From Oscillospiraceae bacterium (GTDB lineage: Bacteria; Bacillota; Clostridia; Oscillospirales; Ruminococcaceae): a stretch of 6,675 nt of DNA. Positions 1 to 3,944 of this stretch are shown piece after piece. A program made the translations under genes and the position numbers. The notes under the pieces are model-generated. The model made no database searches. It had not been told where the DNA came from and saw only the letters and a list, made by a program, of their open reading frames with translations. The number at the start of each line of letters is the position of its first letter. The first letter of the stretch is position 1. Where the stretch lies: contig JAEDJV010000133.1 of the NCBI GenBank assembly GCA_016296165.1, forward strand, positions 1-6,675, in the 5' to 3' direction.

Positions 1-188
1 AAAAAAACGGTGTTTTAACAGATATCGAATCACTAAGAACGGACAAATCAATTGCTCAGTCTGAGCTTGAGAGCATTGACGGTTCGATAACCAGCGTAAC
101 CAACAGCAGAAGTTCATGGGAAAGTCAGAAAAGATCAGCATCCTGTGATATGGATTACTACAAAAGAAAAATGGATGAACAGAGCTGA
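1..188 (+). CDS. 3' end of a small helical protein (partial, start lies left of the window)
   Basis: An open frame enters from the left edge (first full codon at base 3) and ends at TGA 186-188, leaving 61 residues. The visible part is polar and has no hydrophobic segment. Its residues suggest a continuous amphipathic helix or coiled coil (ESLRTDKS, SELESIDGSI, YYKRKMDEQS), with a single Trp in SSWESQ. The next gene follows 47 bases later on the same strand, so the two may be co-transcribed. Small coiled-coil proteins of the DUF5082/YwqH kind and WXG100/LXG-type helical proteins are common in type VII secretion loci. Membership in one of these groups is a guess from context, because the N-terminal part is missing. 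The reading frame and stop are secure, but the function is unknown. Confidence 0.6.
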   Translation, partial: KNGVLTDIESLRTDKSIAQSELESIDGSITSVTNSRSSWESQKRSASCDMDYYKRKMDEQS

Positions 189-235
189 TCTATCTGATTA
201 TACATGTAATTAACTGAAAAAAACGGAGGACTAAT

Positions 236-1747
236 ATGGAAAGTAACACATTTGTTTCTGAATCAAAAACAGCTTTTATGAATGGTAATTTTGATAAGGC
301 TCTTGAGAGTGCGATTGCTGCTATTGAGGCGGAAAGTACAAATGCAGAAGCATATAGCTGTGCTGCCAATGCGTGTATGTCACTTCAGAAGCAGGACAAG
401 GCTATTGAATATTACAAGGAAGCGATAAAGAATGATCTGAAAAACGGCGACAGATACTTCCAGCTTGGATTTGCTTACGCTTCTGCTGGAAGATCAGCTG
501 ATTCTCTGAAATCACTGGCTCGTGCTGAAGAGTTAAAATGTTCCAAGGAAGTGTATGCGGATCTTTATCAGCTAATGGGTATTATCTGTTTTGATGCAAG
601 AAAATTTGACGATGCACTTATTAATTTCAAGAGAGCAGAATTTTATATCGGACCCGATCTGGATCTCTTAAACCGCATGGCAATTATATACGGAATAAAG
701 AACGATATAAAAAAAGGGCTGTTTGTAACAAATCAGATTAAGCTTCTCTCTCCAAGTAATTATATGGGCTATAAGCTTGCTTTTAATTTCCTTACTCAGG
801 CAAAGAGATATGATCTTGCTGAAAAAGAACTGATGAAAGCAAAAAAATATGCAAATATAAATATGGAATTTTATTTAGACAGGATGTCTCTTGAACTACA
901 ACTTGGAAAAGAAAAATCTGATAATGAATATTATAAAAAGGCACTTGCATGGATAAGCAGAGGATTGAAAGAATCCAGACCGTCTGTAAAGGAGATTGCA
1001 GAAAGTTATATTAATGCCTCTGAAATCTATCTTCAGCTCCAGGAAGCGGATAATGTAATCAACTGCCTAAATGCTACATATAATCCGGCAGAGTCATATA
1101 ATATGGGGTTCAGCATTATTCCCGAAACCTTTGAAACACATACTCTTACAGAATATGATGTTGAAGAAATGATGGAAGAAGATCATCTGCGTAACGAGGA
1201 AATGTTTGGACCTGATGGAATAGAGGAACTGGCTGAACAGATAGAACCGGATGAAGAAGGAAACAGAGATTATCTCACTTTTATTGATGAAGCTGAAGAA
1301 AGCAGTAATGAAAATGATGGGAACTTATATAAGGCAGACGATTCAGAAAAATTCAATCTCTCTAAGGAAAACGTTGATCAGATAAATCGTTTGTTTGTCG
1401 GTGCTTATACTCTTAAGGAAGATTTTGAGCAGGTAATCAGATATGCAAAAATGCTTCAGGGCAGCGAATCAAATTATATTTCATATATGGGACGCTATGT
1501 TGAAGTAAATTCATTAATGAAACTTGGAAGGCCTGAATCTGCAGAAGAGTATGATAAACTCATCAGATTCTTCAGGAAGGTTTGTATGACTGATCCTTCT
1601 GACATGGCGGCACTTACATACAGAATACAGTGTAATATAGATATAAAGAATTATGATGAAGCGGAAAAACTCTGCGGACTTCTGAACAATGCGGTTAGGC
1701 AGGAATATCTTAACCGAATTAATAAAGAGCGTACAGGAGGTGAATGA
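236..1747 (+). CDS. Tetratricopeptide-repeat protein with a long acidic insert
   Basis: This 503-residue protein has no signal peptide or membrane segment, so it is probably cytoplasmic. TPR-like helix pairs are clear in the first third: roughly residues 3-36 (FMNGNFDKALESAIAAIEA), 37-70 (SLQKQDKAIEYYKEAIKND), 71-104 and 107-140 (FDARKFDDALINFKRAE). Degenerate helical repeats continue to about 285. Residues about 300-375 form a very acidic, probably disordered stretch rich in Glu and Asp. Helical repeats resume from about 380, with a last TPR-like unit near 455-485 (KNYDEAEKLCGLLNN). The start is fixed by GGAGGA at 225-230, five bases before ATG. The stop sits directly against the start region of the first WXG100-like gene, which suggests translational coupling. 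TPR proteins are generally protein-binding scaffolds. Here a chaperone or adaptor role for type VII substrates or the ATPase is inferred from position only. The exact family is not recognised. Confidence 0.85.
   Translation: MESNTFVSESKTAFMNGNFDKALESAIAAIEAESTNAEAYSCAANACMSLQKQDKAIEYYKEAIKNDLKNGDRYFQLGFAYASAGRSADSLKSLARAEELKCSKEVYADLYQLMGIICFDARKFDDALINFKRAEFYIGPDLDLLNRMAIIYGIKNDIKKGLFVTNQIKLLSPSNYMGYKLAFNFLTQAKRYDLAEKELMKAKKYANINMEFYLDRMSLELQLGKEKSDNEYYKKALAWISRGLKESRPSVKEIAESYINASEIYLQLQEADNVINCLNATYNPAESYNMGFSIIPETFETHTLTEYDVEEMMEEDHLRNEEMFGPDGIEELAEQIEPDEEGNRDYLTFIDEAEESSNENDGNLYKADDSEKFNLSKENVDQINRLFVGAYTLKEDFEQVIRYAKMLQGSESNYISYMGRYVEVNSLMKLGRPESAEEYDKLIRFFRKVCMTDPSDMAALTYRIQCNIDIKNYDEAEKLCGLLNNAVRQEYLNRINKERTGGE
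1735..1743 (+). promoter_or_regulatory. Ribosome binding site of the first WXG100-like gene
   Basis: AGGAGGTGA is a full match to the 16S anti-Shine-Dalgarno sequence and lies inside the last codons of the TPR gene. Two in-frame ATGs follow. The one at 1744 is only 3 bases from the GGAGG core, while the one at 1750 is 9 bases away. The spacing favours 1750, giving no overlap with the TPR stop (1745-1747). Confidence 0.7.
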
Positions 1748-1749
1748 TA

Positions 1750-2076
1750 ATGTTTGCACTCCAGCAGGAAATTTATCTAGATGATTCAGCGCTTCAGACC
1801 GCTTCCGAGGAGATGAATGAACTATCTCAGAGAACTGCTAACCTAAAAACAGCAATCGAAGAATTGTATGAAGACCTTACAACAGCACTCCAGACCCCTT
1901 GCGGAGAAGCTTTTAAAACAATCAGCAAAGACGTATTAGTTAAGCCGATAGACGATCTGAAACTTATCGTTGATCATATTTCCCAGACTCTTGAGACAAT
2001 TAAGGGACAGGGATACTATAAGGATGTTTTTGATGAGTATGAAAATCTCAACAACAGCATTAAAGTAGAAGAATAA
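1750..2076 (+). CDS. WXG100-like small protein 1 (divergent, no WXG motif)
   Basis: This predicted 108-residue, almost wholly helical protein has no signal peptide or membrane segment. It shows the helix-turn-helix plan of WXG100/ESAT-6-like type VII partners. A first amphipathic helix covers about residues 11-45, a turn falls near 47-53 (LQTPCGEAF), and a second helix runs to about 85. A tail (YYKDVFDEYENL) follows. The WXG triplet is absent: the turn carries LQT or PCG depending on the alignment, and the protein contains no Trp. No clear C-terminal YxxxD/E signal is visible. An upstream in-frame ATG at 1744 would add two residues, but its ribosome-binding-site spacing is poor. Proteins of this class usually dimerise and are exported by, or regulate, the EssC ATPase; two related small genes and an EssC gene follow. 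Assignment rests on size, helical pattern and neighbourhood, not a signature motif. Confidence 0.72.
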   Translation: MFALQQEIYLDDSALQTASEEMNELSQRTANLKTAIEELYEDLTTALQTPCGEAFKTISKDVLVKPIDDLKLIVDHISQTLETIKGQGYYKDVFDEYENLNNSIKVEE

Positions 2077-2104
2077 ACAATCAAATTTACAGGAGGAAAC
2101 AATT

Positions 2105-2428
2105 ATGGCAATGGGAAACACAGGCACAGTAAACATCACACCTGAAATGATGAGGAACGCATTGGATACAATCGAAGAATACAGAAGTACAACAACAGCA
2201 CTTCATCAGAGACTTGAAACAACAGTAACAGGACTTATTCCTTCAAACTTCAGCGGAAGTGCAGCAGATGGATTTTCAAATTTCTTTACAAACAAAATCA
2301 CACCCGTTACTTCTGATGGGCTTACAAGTCTTCTCGACGCTCTCAGAGACATCTGTCAGGGAACACTTGATGCTCTTCCGGAAGCTAATGGTGTTGACGA
2401 ACAGCTTGCAGCAGAAAATAACAAGTAA
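2105..2428 (+). CDS. WXG100-like small protein 2 (FSG in place of WXG)
   Basis: This 107-residue protein is the best WXG100 match of the three. An N-terminal amphipathic helix spans about residues 12-43 (ITPEMMRNALDTIEEYRSTT). It is followed by a turn with F49-S50-G51 where WXG is expected, then the typical small-residue and aromatic run (SAADGFSNFF) and a second helix to about 90. The tail (EQLAAENNK) is short and polar, with no YxxxD/E signal. AGGAGG at 2091-2096 lies 8 bases before the ATG; a second in-frame ATG two codons later is less well placed. Residues FFxxKxxP (60-67) recur at the same distance from the turn in the third protein, which suggests the two are paralogues. The likely role is as a secreted or structural partner of the type VII ATPase, possibly as a dimer with a neighbouring product. 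That role comes from family knowledge. Confidence 0.82.
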   Translation: MAMGNTGTVNITPEMMRNALDTIEEYRSTTTALHQRLETTVTGLIPSNFSGSAADGFSNFFTNKITPVTSDGLTSLLDALRDICQGTLDALPEANGVDEQLAAENNK

Positions 2429-2448
2429 TTTAACAGGAGGAATATAAA

Positions 2449-2748
2449 ATGGCAGCATGCAGAATAGTAAATGCAGCAGTTGAAACTGCAGTAGAAGAAA
2501 TCAGAACAGCATCAACAGATTATACAACAGCGGCAAACGATTTTATTAGTGCTTTTAATAGTGCTATCGCTGAAATGGAGGGTGCATCCAAGGACGCTCT
2601 TGACCAGTTCTTCAAGGAAAAGGTTGTACCTTTTATCTCAGAAGATATTCCGGGGGCAGTATCCGGAATGGCTGATCTTCTTGAAGCAAACAGATCAAAT
2701 TTTGCAGATATTGACCAGCAGATCGCAGACAGTATATTAAACGGCTGA
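2449..2748 (+). CDS. WXG100-like small protein 3 (MEG in place of WXG)
   Basis: This 99-residue, mostly helical protein starts 20 bases after the preceding gene, with AGGAGG at 2435-2440 eight bases before ATG. Helix 1 covers about residues 8-41, and the turn carries M43-E44-G45 at the WXG position. Helix 2 begins ASKDALDQFFKEKVVP and is followed by a further helix to the C-terminus. FFxxKxxP occupies residues 54-61, exactly 16 residues from the turn glycine to the proline, as in the preceding protein. This supports descent by tandem duplication followed by strong divergence. FADID near residues 85-89 faintly recalls the YxxxD-type export signal with Phe for Tyr, but this is speculative. No Trp, signal peptide or membrane segment is present. 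It is the last gene before a putative terminator hairpin, so it may close the high-expression part of the operon. Confidence 0.78.
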   Translation: MAACRIVNAAVETAVEEIRTASTDYTTAANDFISAFNSAIAEMEGASKDALDQFFKEKVVPFISEDIPGAVSGMADLLEANRSNFADIDQQIADSILNG

Positions 2749-2759
2749 TATATATTTTT

Positions 2760-2810
2760 TTACAGTCCTGGTTCAATTGTGATTAAATCAGGACTGTAAT
2801 TTTGATTTTA
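2760..2810 (+). terminator. Stem-loop terminator or attenuator after the WXG100-like genes
   Basis: TACAGTCCTG at 2761-2770 pairs perfectly with CAGGACTGTA at 2789-2798. The stem extends to about 14 pairs (2760-2773 with 2786-2799) with one G-T wobble, around a 12-base AT-rich loop. It is followed by an interrupted T-rich tract (ATTTTGATTTT). This fits a rho-independent terminator on the + strand. The broken U-tract suggests partial read-through, so it could attenuate transcription into the downstream genes. The reverse strand would not have a T-tract after the stem, so a bidirectional terminator is not supported. Confidence 0.65.
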
Positions 2811-2819
2811 AAAGAAAAT

Positions 2820-2826
2820 GGAGGGG
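2820..2826 (+). promoter_or_regulatory. Ribosome binding site that sets the start of the repeat-protein gene
   Basis: GGAGGGG lies 8 bases (counted from the GGAGG core) before the ATG at 2833. An in-frame ATG at 2818 overlaps the purine run itself and has no other Shine-Dalgarno sequence upstream, so 2833 is preferred as the start. Confidence 0.7.
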
Positions 2827-2832
2827 AATGAT

Positions 2833-3861
2833 ATGGCATTCAAAATTTTAACAGATGAAGAGAAAGCATTTTTGACTGAAGAAGAACTTGCTAAATACGA
2901 TGAACAACTAAGAATTTATCAGATGAGAGTAAATTTTGTTAATCAGCTTGAAAAATTCGAAAATGCAGAAATAAAACCTTATATAGCAAAGAAAAAGGCT
3001 GTGAAAGTTGTTGAAAAGATTCAGATATCTGATGTAATGATACTTGATACTAACATCAGAGCAGAAAACAAAGTGTCTGAAATGATATCCGAAATCAAGC
3101 TTCTTAACAAAATTGATTCTCAGAAATTTTCTGAAGGAATGAAAGCGGATGTAAGTATCAGCGATAACAGTGAAAAACTAAATAGTATCGTAAAGAAATG
3201 TGATGGATTATCAGATATTCATATTTCTTTAGATGTTCCTTCGCTGAAAATTGAAAGAAAGGAATATTCTGCTCCTTTAACAAAAAAAGCGAATGTTCCT
3301 TTAGCTTCTGTTACTGGTATTCCTGAAAACAGCCCAGTTATTCCTGACACTAACATCAAAATCAGTATACCGGATTTGAAAGTAGCGGAGATAAATATAT
3401 CTGAAAAAGTACCTTCTGTTAAGGACGACGATTTCAAAATCAGTATGCCTGATTCAAAAATCAGGAACATCAATGTTCCTGATACAGTAAAATTTGAAGA
3501 GATAAGATATAAATCTCCGGTTACTGATATTATTTCCGTAGAGCAACCGGTTATTCACAACGTAGATGTAAATCATATAGAAATAAAAAAACATACGGTA
3601 TGTTTAGATAATGTACATCAGGTTGATATCAATGCACCGGAAGTAAAATCATTTAAAATATCTTCACCTTCGGTAAGTGTACCTGAGCAAAGAAATATTG
3701 ATCCGGTAAAAACAGCTGAATTTAAAAAACCGGTAATAACTTCTCCGGCTGAACTTCCTGATGTTCCGGATGTCAAAACAGTAAACATCCATATTCCGGG
3801 AGTCCGTATCAGCAATATTCCTGAAATAAAAATTCCTGACATAAACAGTATGTCAGAATAA
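2833..3861 (+). CDS. Unrecognised protein: helical N-terminus and Pro/Ile/Val/Asp-rich repeats
   Basis: This 342-residue protein does not match a family I recognise. Residues about 5-45 are charged and helical (TDEEKAFLTEEELAKYDEQL), followed by a basic patch (KKKAVKVVEK) near 55. From about 130 onward it is low in complexity, with short beta-like segments of alternating hydrophobic residues broken by Pro and Asp. Examples are KISIPD at 176 and KISMPD at 202, 26 residues apart, and later PGVRISNIPEIKIPDI near the end. The pattern loosely recalls PD/IP-type fibrous repeats, but no homology is claimed. There is no signal peptide, membrane helix or Cys-rich domain. It ends in tandem TAA stops. 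It lies between the WXG100-like genes and the ATPase gene, so a role in type VII secretion, for example as an adaptor or substrate, is inferred from location only. An alternative in-frame start at 2818 would add five residues. Confidence 0.78.
   Translation: MAFKILTDEEKAFLTEEELAKYDEQLRIYQMRVNFVNQLEKFENAEIKPYIAKKKAVKVVEKIQISDVMILDTNIRAENKVSEMISEIKLLNKIDSQKFSEGMKADVSISDNSEKLNSIVKKCDGLSDIHISLDVPSLKIERKEYSAPLTKKANVPLASVTGIPENSPVIPDTNIKISIPDLKVAEINISEKVPSVKDDDFKISMPDSKIRNINVPDTVKFEEIRYKSPVTDIISVEQPVIHNVDVNHIEIKKHTVCLDNVHQVDINAPEVKSFKISSPSVSVPEQRNIDPVKTAEFKKPVITSPAELPDVPDVKTVNIHIPGVRISNIPEIKIPDINSMSE
3340..3483 (+). repeat. Degenerate in-frame repeat inside the unrecognised protein
   Basis: AAAATCAGTAT occurs at 3358-3368 and again at 3436-3446, 78 bases apart, which keeps frame (26 codons). 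The encoded units read roughly KIS(I/M)PD-xK-x-x-x-INI/V. Divergence after the shared core shows an old protein-level repeat, not a recent DNA duplication. Confidence 0.45.
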
Positions 3862-3879
3862 TAAGATTTCTCTGTAGTA

Positions 3880-3910
3880 TTGATAGTACTGATGTTAGAA
3901 AAAATATTAT
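3880..3910 (+). promoter_or_regulatory. Weak candidate promoter upstream of the ATPase gene
   Basis: TTGATA at 3880-3885 could be a -35 element and TATTAT at 3905-3910 a -10 element, but the spacer is 19 bases, longer than the preferred 17. The 83-base gap between genes is very AT-rich, so chance matches are likely. It is listed because this is the only gap before the ATPase gene large enough to hold a separate promoter. Confidence 0.22.
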
Positions 3911-3928
3911 TATATATATCCGTTGATT

Positions 3929-3936
3929 GGGGATGA
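3929..3936 (+). promoter_or_regulatory. Imperfect ribosome binding site of the ATPase gene
   Basis: GGGGATGA resembles the consensus GGAGGTGA, with one pairing mismatch and one G-U wobble, and ends 8 bases before the ATG at 3945. An in-frame TAG at 3942-3944 directly precedes that ATG, so no longer N-terminus is possible. The TAG also closes a tiny frame, ATG AAA GCA TAG (3933-3944). The site is clearly weaker than those of the upstream genes. Confidence 0.45.
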
Positions 3937-3944
3937 AAGCATAG

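Noticed and set aside
194..210. Partly palindromic ATTATACATGTAAT between the first two genes as an operator
   Set aside because: Only the 8-base core TACATGTA is symmetric, and it lies in a short AT-rich gap. There is not enough to support a regulatory site.
2259..2447. Plus-strand 62-codon frame overlapping WXG100-like protein 2
   Set aside because: It is out of frame inside a gene with a good ribosome binding site and family pattern, and has no ribosome binding site of its own.
3871..3892. Short inverted repeat GTAGTATTGATAGTACT after the repeat-protein gene as a terminator
   Set aside because: The stem is only four or five pairs with no strong T-tract directly after it, too weak to call.
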